From Streptomyces albireticuli (GTDB taxonomy: Bacteria > Actinomycetota > Actinomycetes > Streptomycetales > Streptomycetaceae), in the NCBI RefSeq assembly GCF_002192455.1, contig NZ_CP021744.1, forward strand, positions 6,171,501-6,235,500: a DNA stretch of 64,000 nt. Direction: 5' to 3'. The position numbers and the translations under genes are program-made. Position 1 is the first letter of the stretch; each line of letters starts with the position of its first letter. This document shows, piece after piece, positions 1 to 9,497 of this stretch. The notes beneath the pieces are model-generated. The model was not told the DNA's origin. It was given only the letters and a program-made list of their open reading frames with translations, and made no database searches.

Positions 1-1
1 C

Positions 2-757
2 CCGGACTGGGTGGTGCGCTACGGCGGCAAGCTCTACTACAACCCCGGCCTGCCGGAGGTCCGCCGCTTCGTCCAGGACGCGATGCTCGACGCCGTCACC
101 CGCTACGACCTGGACGGCGTGCACTTCGACGACTACTTCTACCCCTACCCCGTCGCCGGGCAGAAGTTCGACGACGACGCCGCGTACGCCCGGCACGGCA
201 CGGGCTTCCCCGACCGGGCCGCCTGGCGGCGCGACAACATCGACCGCCTCGTGCGGGAGATGGGCCGGCGGATCAGGGCACGCAAGCCGCACGTGCGCTT
301 CGGGATCAGCCCCTTCGCCGTCTGGCGCAACAGATCCACCGACCCCCGGGGCTCGGACACCAGGGCCGGTGTCCAGACCTACGACGACCTGGGCGCGGAC
401 ACCCGTAAATGGGTGCGCGAGGAGTGGATCGACTACATCGTCCCGCAGGTGTACTGGCACCTGGGCTTCGCCGCCGCCGACTACGCCAAGCTCGTGCCGT
501 GGTGGGCGGAGGCCGTGCGCGGCACCGATGTGCAGCTGTACATCGGCGAGGCGCTCTACCGGGCGGGCGACCCGGGGCAGCCCGCCCCCTGGCAGGACCC
601 GGCCGAGCTCTCCCGGCACCTCTCCTTCGCCCGGGGCTGCCCGGAGGTGCTCGGCCACGTCTGGTTCTCGGCGAAATTCGTGGTCAGCGACCCGATCGGG
701 GCGATGGCGCGCGTGGTCCAGGACCACTATCCGGGCCGCGCGCGCCCACCCCGCTGA
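2..757 (+). CDS. Family 10-like glycosyl hydrolase (GHL10/YngK type), 3' part
   Basis: The gene is already open at the left edge, so only the C-terminal 250 or so residues are present and the start, any signal peptide and the first half of the barrel lie outside. The visible part reads as a TIM-barrel glycoside hydrolase of the GHL10 (YngK/DUF187) group. It has the strand YDLDGVHFDDYFYP, then FGISPFAVWR, then WIDYIVPQVYWHLGF, all typical of the second half of these barrels. Relatives are usually secreted lipoproteins thought to act on cell-wall or other polysaccharides, but the substrate cannot be read here. The gene ends with TGA and faces a convergent small gene 15 bases away. Confidence 0.8.
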   Translation, partial: PDWVVRYGGKLYYNPGLPEVRRFVQDAMLDAVTRYDLDGVHFDDYFYPYPVAGQKFDDDAAYARHGTGFPDRAAWRRDNIDRLVREMGRRIRARKPHVRFGISPFAVWRNRSTDPRGSDTRAGVQTYDDLGADTRKWVREEWIDYIVPQVYWHLGFAAADYAKLVPWWAEAVRGTDVQLYIGEALYRAGDPGQPAPWQDPAELSRHLSFARGCPEVLGHVWFSAKFVVSDPIGAMARVVQDHYPGRARPPR

Positions 758-771
758 GCCGTGGCGGAGCG

Positions 772-975
772 CTAGACCTGGTCGGTGGACTGACGGCGGT
801 GGTCCACCGAGGTGTCGGGGCCCGGGGACATGATCGTCTCGTGTCCGTTCTCGGCGCGGACACGGAACGGCGGGGTCCCGTTCGGCCCCAGGACCTCCAC
901 GATCTCCACGACGCGGTCGTGCTCCCCGACCACGCGGCCGTGCGTCACCAACCGGTCGCCCTTGCTCGCATGCAT
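772..975 (-). CDS. DUF1918 small protein (67 aa)
   Basis: A short protein starting MHASKGDRLVTHGRVVGEHD, a typical DUF1918 opening, with an SH3-like beta-strand pattern (GDRLVTHGRVVG, RVVEIVEVLG, PPFRVRAENGHET). Members are small actinobacterial proteins of unknown function, sometimes annotated near stress genes. The reading frame stays open upstream, but the ATG at 975 is chosen because the family begins exactly there. The gene converges on the glycosyl hydrolase and diverges from the S4 protein. No function is inferred beyond family membership. Confidence 0.8.
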   Translation of the reverse strand: MHASKGDRLVTHGRVVGEHDRVVEIVEVLGPNGTPPFRVRAENGHETIMSPGPDTSVDHRRQSTDQV

Positions 976-1116
976 TGGCGTGCCCTTCGTCTCGAGGTCC
1001 GACACGTGTGCTGGGACGGTGCCAAGTCTACGGTCGGCGGGGGCGAACGGCCCGTCCCCGTGGGCATCCGGGCGAGAGTGCCGGGTTCCCGGCGGAGGGG
1101 GCACTAGAGTCGGGGC

Positions 1117-1491
1117 ATGGCTGAAGACGAGGGGCCCGTGCGGGTCGACAGCTGGATCTGGTCCGTGCGGCTCACGAAGACGCGCTCGCTGGCCGCGACG
1201 GCCTGCCGCGCGGGTCACGTGCGGGTCAACGGCGAGCGGGTCAAGCCCGCGCAGGCCGTGCGCCCCGGTGACGAGGTGCGGCTGCGCCTGGCCGGGCACG
1301 AGCGGATCGTGGTCGTCTCCCGGCTCGTCCGCAAGCGGGTCGGCGCCCCGGTGGCCGCCGAGTGCTACGTCGACAACAGCCCGCCGCCCCCGCCGCGCGA
1401 GCAGGTCGCGGTGGCGGCCGTGCGCGACCGCGGCGCCGGGCGCCCGACCAAGCGCGACCGGCGCGAGCTGGAGCGGCTCCAGGGCCGCTGA
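1117..1491 (+). CDS. S4-domain RNA-binding protein (Hsp15/HslR-like, 124 aa)
   Basis: The N-terminal 70 residues form an S4 RNA-binding domain: RVDSWIWSVRLTKTRSLAATACRAGHVRVNGERVKPAQAV includes the WIWSVRL helix and the VRVNG turn that contact RNA. The tail is rich in Arg and Pro. The E. coli relative Hsp15 (HslR) recognises stalled 50S subunits carrying peptidyl-tRNA; a ribosome-rescue role is inferred from the family only. A TAGAGT hexamer at 1105-1110 sits seven bases before the ATG, so the message may be leaderless; a purine run also lies upstream at 1094-1101. Confidence 0.85.
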   Translation: MAEDEGPVRVDSWIWSVRLTKTRSLAATACRAGHVRVNGERVKPAQAVRPGDEVRLRLAGHERIVVVSRLVRKRVGAPVAAECYVDNSPPPPPREQVAVAAVRDRGAGRPTKRDRRELERLQGR

Positions 1492-1528
1492 CGCGTACGG
1501 GCGGGACCCCCGTGCCCGCCCGGCGCGG

Positions 1529-2167
1529 TCAGTACCCGACGGTGAACCGCGTCCGCCGGTGCCGGGGGTTCTCGGCCTCGTCCAGGAGCGCCACGGCCAG
1601 GTCCTCCATCGAGACGGCCGACTCGCCCTTGGCGTCGACGATCAGCTCGTCCGTGCCCAGGCGGTAGCGGCCCGTGCGGGTGCCCGGCTCCAGGAGGGCG
1701 GGCGGGCTCAGGTACGTCCAGTCCACCTCGGTGGCGGCGCGGCAGGCGGCCAGCTGGGCGTTGCAGGCCAGGGCTATGGGCCGCCAGGAGGGCGGGAAGT
1801 CCGGGGCGTCGGCCACGGTCGTGCCGCCGGTACCGGGCACGGTGAGGCTGCCCGCGCCGCCGACGACCAGGAGGCGGACCCCGGTCCCGGACAGCCCGGT
1901 CAGCAGCCCCTCGGTGGTCGTGAGCAGGTCGCCCTCGCTGCCCTGGGCCGGCCGGGTCGCGGTGACGACCACGTCCTGGCCGGCGGCGAGCCGGGCCACG
2001 TCCCGCGGGTCGGCCGCGTCGCCGGTGCGGGCGTGGGCGGCGGCGGGCAGCTCGGGGAAGCGGGCCTCGCGGCGGACGACGGCGGTGACCTCGTGGCCCC
2101 GGCCGAGGGCCTCGGTGACCACGCGGCTCCCGACGTTGCCGGCCGCTCCGAACACGGTGATGCGCAT
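1529..2167 (-). CDS. NAD(P)-binding Rossmann oxidoreductase (YwnB/BVR-B-like, 212 aa)
   Basis: The protein starts MRITVFGAAGNVGSRVVTEA, a clear GxxGxxG dinucleotide-binding fold of the atypical short-chain dehydrogenase (NmrA / flavin reductase-like) group. Later parts include DVVVTATRPAQG, LLVVGGAGSL and WTYLSPPALLEPG, matching the small stand-alone NAD(P)H-binding proteins of about 210 residues. No catalytic Tyr-x3-Lys pair is evident, so it may be a reductase or a redox sensor. The ATG at 2167 has an AAGGAG-type site upstream. It lies about 75 bases downstream of the DMT exporter gene on the same strand, so co-transcription is possible. Confidence 0.8.
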   Translation of the reverse strand: MRITVFGAAGNVGSRVVTEALGRGHEVTAVVRREARFPELPAAAHARTGDAADPRDVARLAAGQDVVVTATRPAQGSEGDLLTTTEGLLTGLSGTGVRLLVVGGAGSLTVPGTGGTTVADAPDFPPSWRPIALACNAQLAACRAATEVDWTYLSPPALLEPGTRTGRYRLGTDELIVDAKGESAVSMEDLAVALLDEAENPRHRRTRFTVGY

Positions 2168-2242
2168 CTTTCCTGCTCCTTCGACGGACGTGCGGATGTT
2201 CAGCGGATGTTCAAGGGGTGCTGCGCCGGTGATCCGGGTGCT

Positions 2243-3184
2243 TCAGCGGGCCGAGCGGGCGGGCACCGCGGCGCGGGGCGCGCCGGCGGGGCCGGCCGGG
2301 GGCCGGGCCCCGGGAGCGGGCCGCCGCTGCGCCACCACGAGCGCGGCGAGGATGACGAGCCCGCCCGCCGCCTGGGCCCAGGTGAGCCCCTGGCCGAGGG
2401 CGGCCAGGCCCAGTGCCGTGGCCACCAGCGGGCTGAGCAGCCCGAGGAAGGTGACCTGGGTGGGGGACAGCTCGCGGATGCCCCGGAACCACAGGGCGTA
2501 CGCGAGGGCCGAGCCGACGGCCGTCAGATAGCCGTAGCCGGCCAGGTTGGCGGTGCTCAGCGAGGCCGGCGGCGGGCCCTCGACCAGGAGCGCGACGGGC
2601 AGCAGCAGGACCCCGCCCGCGACCAGCTGCCAGCCGGTCGTCGCGAGCAGCGGCGCGGGGGAGACCCACCGCTTGCTGAGTACGACGCCCGTGGCCATGA
2701 CGACCGCGCCGCCCGCCGCCGCGGCCACCCCGAGGGCGTCCAGCCGGGCGTCGGCCCGGAGGACGAGGAGGCTGACGCCCGCCACCCCCGCGACGGCGGT
2801 GAGCAGGGTGCGCCGGGTCAGGCGCTCACCGAGCAGGCCGGCGGCGAGGAGGGCCACGAAGAGGGGCTGGAGGGCGCCGATGGTGGCGGCGACCCCGCCC
2901 GGCAGCCGGTAGGCGGCGACGAAGAGCAGGGCGAAGAACGCCCCGATGTTGAGCGCGCCCAGTACCAGCGCCCGCCACCACCAGATCCCGCTCGGCAGCC
3001 GCCGGGTCGCGGCGACGAGGACCAGCCCGGCGGGCAGGGCCCGCACCACGGCGGCCAGCAGCGGCCGGCCGGGCGGCAGCAGCTCGGTGGTGGCCAGATA
3101 GGTCGTACCCCAGATGGCGGGCGCGAGGGCGGTCAGTGCGACGGTCCCGAATCGATTGCTTAGCACTAAAGCAATGTATCTCAC
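2243..3184 (-). CDS. EamA/DMT-family transporter
   Basis: A hydrophobic protein of about 313 residues with roughly ten membrane segments in two EamA repeats. The signature APAIWGTTYLATTELLPPGRPLLAAV is at the N-terminus and a second repeat starts near AAAAGGAVVMATG. The drug/metabolite transporter family exports small metabolites, amino acids or drugs; the substrate is not predictable. The start is uncertain: GTG at 3184 gives the full frame, and GTG at 3166 would also keep the first helix. Neither has a good ribosome site, so a leaderless message is plausible. It is divergent from a MarR regulator, and the shared region is full of repeats, which points to local control. Confidence 0.85.
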   Translation of the reverse strand: MRYIALVLSNRFGTVALTALAPAIWGTTYLATTELLPPGRPLLAAVVRALPAGLVLVAATRRLPSGIWWWRALVLGALNIGAFFALLFVAAYRLPGGVAATIGALQPLFVALLAAGLLGERLTRRTLLTAVAGVAGVSLLVLRADARLDALGVAAAAGGAVVMATGVVLSKRWVSPAPLLATTGWQLVAGGVLLLPVALLVEGPPPASLSTANLAGYGYLTAVGSALAYALWFRGIRELSPTQVTFLGLLSPLVATALGLAALGQGLTWAQAAGGLVILAALVVAQRRPAPGARPPAGPAGAPRAAVPARSAR

Positions 3185-3233
3185 CGCTAAGGTATCCGTC
3201 CAGGGTTTACCTCACCGCTAAGGAACTGCTTAG
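3155..3233. promoter_or_regulatory. Probable MarR operator region between DMT exporter and marR
   Basis: The 60-base divergent spacer and the exporter start hold three related patterns. ATTGCTT at 3155-3161 and AAGCAAT at 3169-3175 form a perfect inverted repeat. CTCACCGCTAAGG occurs twice, at 3180-3192 and 3211-3223, 31 bases apart, which is three helical turns. CTAAG/CTTAG is inverted around 3218-3233. The common core is GCTTAG or its complement. Such repeats between a MarR gene and a divergent exporter are typical operators. TTTACC at 3206 and CTTAGG at 3229, 17 bases apart, could be the marR promoter. Binding is inferred. Confidence 0.6.
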
Positions 3234-3242
3234 GCTGGGGGC

Positions 3243-3740
3243 ATGACAGATCACGTCGACCGAGTACTGGAACAGTGGCGCGCGCGCCGCCCCGACCTCG
3301 ACGCCTCGCCCATGGCGGTCATCGGCCGCCTCTCGCGGCTCTCCCGCCTGGTCGACGCCGAGCTGCGCCGCACGTTCACCGCGCACGGGCTGGACGCCGC
3401 CTCGTTCGACGTCCTCGCCACCCTGCGCCGCAGCAACGCCGAGCACCGCCTGACGCCCGCCGAGCTGATGCGGTCGTCGATGGTCACCTCGGGGGCGATC
3501 ACCCAGCGCCTCGACCGCCTGGAGGCCCGCGGCCTGGTGACCCGCACCCCCAGCGCCTCGGACGGCCGCAGCATGGTCGTCTCCCTCACCGAGGAGGGCC
3601 TCACCCTCATCGACCGGGTGCTGCCCGACCACATCGCCACCGAGGAACGCCTGCTGGCCGGCCTGGACCGGGACGAGCGGGACGCCCTCGCCGACTCGCT
3701 CCGGAAGCTGCTGGAGTCCCTCGGCGGGAAGCCGGCCTGA
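3243..3740 (+). CDS. MarR-family transcriptional regulator (165 aa)
   Basis: A winged-helix MarR protein of ordinary length. The N-terminal helix carries IGRLSRLSRLVDAELRRTF. The recognition region is LTPAELMRSSMVTSGAITQRLDRLEARGLVTR, followed by the wing SASDGRSMVVSLTEEG, and the C-terminal helices form the dimer interface. These proteins usually repress a neighbouring exporter and release DNA on binding a phenolic or other ligand. The divergent DMT gene is the obvious target, and the protein probably controls itself as well. The ATG is preceded by a G-rich site. Confidence 0.9.
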   Translation: MTDHVDRVLEQWRARRPDLDASPMAVIGRLSRLSRLVDAELRRTFTAHGLDAASFDVLATLRRSNAEHRLTPAELMRSSMVTSGAITQRLDRLEARGLVTRTPSASDGRSMVVSLTEEGLTLIDRVLPDHIATEERLLAGLDRDERDALADSLRKLLESLGGKPA

Positions 3741-3800
3741 CCGGCCGGGAGACCTCCCTCGTAAGCCCCTCTCCCGAAAGGGACACCCCCGGGAAACAGG

Positions 3801-3835
3801 CCGCCCCCGGCCGGCGGAATGCCGGTCGGGGGCGG
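3801..3835. terminator. Bidirectional hairpin terminator between marR and icd
   Basis: CCGCCCCCGGCCGGC (3801-3815) pairs with GCCGGTCGGGGGCGG (3821-3835), a 15-bp stem with one G-U pair and a five-base loop. It lies between two convergent genes. There is no T run, as is usual for GC-rich actinomycete terminators. Confidence 0.75.
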
Positions 3836-3890
3836 TCGTTCATCGGGTGCGGGCGGTGGGTGGCCTGGAAGGGCCGTCCCGCCGTCGCGG

Positions 3891-6113
<2,223 letters not shown>

Positions 6114-6194
6114 CAGGTGCTCCGCTCCACGTCTCTGCAACATTGCTCGACATCAAGATATCTCGTACCTCACCTTCTCTCGACAGGGGTGGGC

Positions 6195-6231
6195 ATTGCA
6201 TAAATCTTCAACGCTTCGTATAGTCATGCCA
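6195..6231 (+). promoter_or_regulatory. argC promoter overlapped by ARG-box-like sequence
   Basis: TTGCAT at 6196-6201 and TATAGT at 6219-6224 are 17 bases apart, a good vegetative promoter ending about 25 bases before the argC ATG. The same stretch (ATTGCATAAATCTTCAAC followed by a segment ending in TCATGCCA) is AT-rich in a very GC-rich context. It resembles the weakly palindromic tandem ARG boxes bound by ArgR in Streptomyces and other bacteria. ArgR, encoded at the end of this operon, would block the polymerase site when arginine is plentiful. The promoter is seen in sequence; ArgR binding is inferred. Confidence 0.7.
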
Positions 6232-6248
6232 TCGACGAGGAGGGACCG

Positions 6249-7277
6249 ATGGCAATCCATGCGGCAGTGGCAGGAGCGAGCGGATACGCGGGCGGTGAGG
6301 TGCTGCGCCTGCTGCTCGGCCACCCCGAGGTCCGTATCGGCGCGCTGACCGCGCACTCCAGCGCCGGGCAGCGGCTCGGATCGGTGCAGCCGCACCTGCC
6401 GCCGCTCGCCGGCCGGGTGCTGGCGGAGACCTCCGCCGAGACCCTCGCCGGGCACGACGTCGTCTTCCTCGCCCTGCCCCACGGCCAGTCCGCCGCCGTC
6501 GCCGAGCGGCTCGGCGAGGACGTGCTGGTCGTGGACTGCGGCGCCGACTTCCGGCTCAAGGACGCGGCGGACTGGGAGCGGTTCTACGGGGTGCCGCACG
6601 CGGGCACCTGGCCGTACGGCCTGCCCGAGCTGCCCGGCGGCCGCGAGGCCCTGCGCGGCACCAAGCGGATAGCCGTGCCGGGGTGCTACCCCACGGCCGT
6701 CTCCCTCGCCCTCCTCCCCGCCTACGCCGCCGGCCTCGCCGAGCCCGAGGCCGTGATCGTCGCCGCGTCCGGCACCTCCGGCGCCGGCAAGGCCGCCAAG
6801 CCGCACCTCCTCGGCAGCGAGGTCATGGGATCCATGAGCCCGTACGGCGTCGGCGGCGGCCACCGCCACACCCCCGAGATGGTCCAGAACCTCTCGGCCG
6901 CCGCCGGTGAGCGCGTCACCGTCTCCTTCACGCCCACCCTCGCGCCGATGCCCCGCGGCATCCTCGCCACGTGCAGCGCCAAGGCCCGCCCGGGCGTCAC
7001 CGCCGAGAGCCTCCGGTCGGCCTACGACAAGGCCTTCGCGGACGAGCCGTTCGTCCACCTCCTCCCCGCGGGGCAGTGGCCGTCCACCGGCGCCGTCACC
7101 GGCTCCAACACCGCCCTGGTCCAGGTGGCGCTCGACGCGGCCGCGGGCCGGATCGTCGTCGTCAGCGCGATCGACAACCTCACCAAGGGCACCGCCGGCG
7201 GCGCGGTGCAGAGCATGAACATCGCCCTCGGACTCCCCGAGGAGCTGGGGCTGCCCACCTGCGGGGTGGCGCCGTGA
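6249..7277 (+). CDS. argC: N-acetyl-gamma-glutamyl-phosphate reductase
   Basis: Third step of arginine synthesis: NADPH reduces N-acetylglutamyl phosphate to the semialdehyde. The 342-residue protein has the N-terminal Rossmann motif VAGASGYAGGEVLRLLLGHPE and the catalytic cysteine in VPGCYPTAVSLALLPAYA. A conserved SGTSGAGK segment and HRHTPEM follow. ATG at 6249 has GAGGAGGG upstream. It is the first gene of the argCJBDR cluster. Its TGA overlaps a GTG that opens a short 45-codon frame leading to argJ. Confidence 0.97.
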   Translation: MAIHAAVAGASGYAGGEVLRLLLGHPEVRIGALTAHSSAGQRLGSVQPHLPPLAGRVLAETSAETLAGHDVVFLALPHGQSAAVAERLGEDVLVVDCGADFRLKDAADWERFYGVPHAGTWPYGLPELPGGREALRGTKRIAVPGCYPTAVSLALLPAYAAGLAEPEAVIVAASGTSGAGKAAKPHLLGSEVMGSMSPYGVGGGHRHTPEMVQNLSAAAGERVTVSFTPTLAPMPRGILATCSAKARPGVTAESLRSAYDKAFADEPFVHLLPAGQWPSTGAVTGSNTALVQVALDAAAGRIVVVSAIDNLTKGTAGGAVQSMNIALGLPEELGLPTCGVAP

Positions 7278-7411
7278 GCGTCCGCCGCGCCGTCGCCACC
7301 GCACTGGCACGCCTCGTGCCGTGCGGCCCGCCGGCCGGTCCCCAGGATCCACCGAACAGTCCCGCACAGCCGCCCCACGCGGGCAGGGAAGCCAACGAGG
7401 AGTCGCAGTGA
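7274..7411 (+). CDS. Possible small coupling ORF between argC and argJ (45 aa)
   Basis: A GTG at 7274 overlaps the argC stop as GTGA. The frame runs 45 codons to a TGA at 7409-7411 that again overlaps the argJ GTG at 7408. The translation starts VSVRRAVATALARLVPCGPP and is Pro/Ala/Arg-rich with no recognisable domain. Third positions are mostly G or C but less strictly than in the flanking genes. The two four-base overlaps would pass ribosomes from argC to argJ across 130 bases that otherwise look like a spacer. It may be a real micro-protein, a translation-coupling device, or chance. Confidence 0.35.
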   Translation: MSVRRAVATALARLVPCGPPAGPQDPPNSPAQPPHAGREANEESQ

Positions 7412-8559
7412 GCGTGACCGCAGCAAAGGGATTCACGGCGGCCGGCGTCGCCGCGGGGATCAAGGAGAGCGGCAACCCCGATCTCGCCCTGGTGGTGAAC
7501 GAAGGGCCACGGCTGGCGGCCGCGGGCGTCTTCACCGCCAACCGGGTCAAGGCGGCCCCCGTCCTGTGGTCCGAGCAGGTCGTCAAGGGCGGCGCGATCT
7601 CCGCCGTCGTCCTCAACTCCGGCGGCGCGAACGCCTGTACCGGACCGCGGGGCTTCCAGGACACCCACGCCACCGCCGAGAAGGCCGCCGAGGCCCTCGG
7701 GCACAGCGCGGGGGAGATCGCCGTGGCCTCCACCGGGCTGATCGGTGTGTACCTGCCGATGGACAAGCTGCTGCCCGGCATCGAGAAGGCCGCCGCCGGA
7801 CTCTCCCCGCACGGCGGCGAGAAGGCCGCCATCGCCATCAAGACCACCGACACCGTCCACAAGACCGCCGTGGCGGAAGGGGACGGCTGGGTCGTGGGCG
7901 GCATGGCCAAGGGCGCCGGCATGCTCGCCCCCGGCCTCGCCACCATGCTCGTCGTCCTCACCACCGACGCCGACGTCGACGCCCCCGCCCTCGACCGGGC
8001 CCTGCGCGCGGCCACCCGCACGACCTTCGACCGCGTCGACTCCGACGGCTGCATGTCCACCAACGACACGGTCCTGCTGCTCGCCTCCGGGGCCTCCGGC
8101 GTGGAGCCCGCGGCCGACGCCTTCGCCGAGGCGGTGCGCAGCGTCTGCGACGACCTCGCCCGCCAGCTGATCGGCGACGCCGAAGGCGCCTCCAAGGACA
8201 TCCGCATCGAGGTGATCAACGCCGCGAGCGAGGACGACGCGGTGGAGGTGGGCCGCTCCCTCGCCCGGAACAACCTGCTCAAGTGCGCGATCCACGGTGA
8301 GGACCCGAACTGGGGGCGGGTGCTGTCCGCGATCGGCACGACCTCCGCGGTCTTCGACCCGGACCGGCTCAACGTGGCCATCAACGACGTCTGGGTCTGC
8401 CGCGACGGCTCCATCGGCGACGACCGCGACCTCGTCGACATGCGCTACCGCGAGGTGCGCATCACCGCCGATCTGGCCGCCGGCAGCGAGACCGCCGTCA
8501 TCTGGGCCAACGACCTGACCGCCGACTACGTCCACGAGAACAGCGCGTACTCCTCATGA
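7408..8559 (+). CDS. argJ: Bifunctional ornithine acetyltransferase / N-acetylglutamate synthase
   Basis: ArgJ moves the acetyl group from N-acetylornithine to glutamate and, in bifunctional forms, also makes N-acetylglutamate from acetyl-CoA. The protein is 383 residues from GTG at 7408 (VSVTAAKGFTAAGVAAGIK), which has GAGGAG upstream. An upstream in-frame start at 7321 is rejected because the family begins at the chosen codon. The self-cleavage site is visible as KGAGMLAPGLATML, in which the Thr of ATML becomes the N-terminal nucleophile of the beta chain. The C-terminus NENSAYSS matches the family pattern. The TGA overlaps the argB ATG. Confidence 0.97.
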   Translation: MSVTAAKGFTAAGVAAGIKESGNPDLALVVNEGPRLAAAGVFTANRVKAAPVLWSEQVVKGGAISAVVLNSGGANACTGPRGFQDTHATAEKAAEALGHSAGEIAVASTGLIGVYLPMDKLLPGIEKAAAGLSPHGGEKAAIAIKTTDTVHKTAVAEGDGWVVGGMAKGAGMLAPGLATMLVVLTTDADVDAPALDRALRAATRTTFDRVDSDGCMSTNDTVLLLASGASGVEPAADAFAEAVRSVCDDLARQLIGDAEGASKDIRIEVINAASEDDAVEVGRSLARNNLLKCAIHGEDPNWGRVLSAIGTTSAVFDPDRLNVAINDVWVCRDGSIGDDRDLVDMRYREVRITADLAAGSETAVIWANDLTADYVHENSAYSS

Positions 8560-9497
8560 CGATCCCCGACGCCACCGCGGGCGCCACCCGTAGGCACACC
8601 GCCCTCCCCAAGGCCCGCATCCTCGTCGAGGCGCTGCCCTGGCTCACGCGCCACCACGGCAAGACCGTCGTCATCAAGTTCGGCGGCAACGCCATGGTCG
8701 ACGACGAGCTCAAGGCCGCCTTCGCCCAGGACGTCGTCTTCCTGCGGCACGCCGGCCTCAAGCCCGTCGTCGTGCACGGCGGCGGCCCGCAGATCAGCGC
8801 CCAGCTGGAGCGGCACGGCCTGGTCAGCGAGTTCAAGGCGGGCCTGCGGGTCACCACCCCCGAGGCCATGGACGTCGTCCGGATGGTCCTCGCCGGACAG
8901 GTCCAGCGCGAGCTCGTCGGCCTGCTCAACGCCCACGGCCCGCTCGCCGTCGGCATGACCGGCGAGGACGCCCACACCCTCACCGCCACCAAGCACCTGC
9001 CCGAGATCGACGGCGAGCGCGTGGACATCGGCCGGGTCGGCGAGATCTCCGCGATCGACACCGGCGCCCTCCAGGCGCTGCTCGACGACGGCCGGATCCC
9101 GGTGGTCTCCTCCATCGCCCGCAGCGCCGACGACGGGCACGTCTACAACGTGAACGCCGACACGGCCGCCGCCGCCCTCGCCGCGGCCCTCGGCGCCGAG
9201 ACCCTGATGGTCCTCACCGACGTCGAGGGTCTCTACGAGGACTGGCCGCACAGCGACGAGGTCATCAGCAGGCTCACCGCGAGCGAGCTGGAGCGGCTGC
9301 TGCCCGAGCTCGCCAGCGGCATGGTCCCCAAGATGGAGGGCTGCCTGCACGCGGTGCGCAACGGCGTCACCACCGCCCGCGTCATAGACGGACGGGTCCA
9401 GCACTCGATCCTGCTGGAGATCTTCACCGACGAGGGCATCGGCACCATGGTCGTGCCGGACGGTCACGACGAAGTAGAGAGGAAGGGCGACCAGTGA
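8556..9497 (+). CDS. argB: Acetylglutamate kinase
   Basis: Second step of arginine synthesis: ATP phosphorylates N-acetylglutamate. The 313-residue amino-acid-kinase protein shows the substrate and phosphate loops VVIKFGGNAMVD and VVHGGGPQIS, the stretch GRVGEISAIDTG, and the nucleotide-site segment NVNADTAAAALAAALGAETL. An N-terminal extension of about 20 residues before the kinase fold is typical of arginine-sensitive hexameric enzymes, which suggests feedback control. The ATG overlaps the argJ stop (ATGA), and its own stop overlaps the argD start (GTGA). Confidence 0.97.
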   Translation: MTIPDATAGATRRHTALPKARILVEALPWLTRHHGKTVVIKFGGNAMVDDELKAAFAQDVVFLRHAGLKPVVVHGGGPQISAQLERHGLVSEFKAGLRVTTPEAMDVVRMVLAGQVQRELVGLLNAHGPLAVGMTGEDAHTLTATKHLPEIDGERVDIGRVGEISAIDTGALQALLDDGRIPVVSSIARSADDGHVYNVNADTAAAALAAALGAETLMVLTDVEGLYEDWPHSDEVISRLTASELERLLPELASGMVPKMEGCLHAVRNGVTTARVIDGRVQHSILLEIFTDEGIGTMVVPDGHDEVERKGDQ

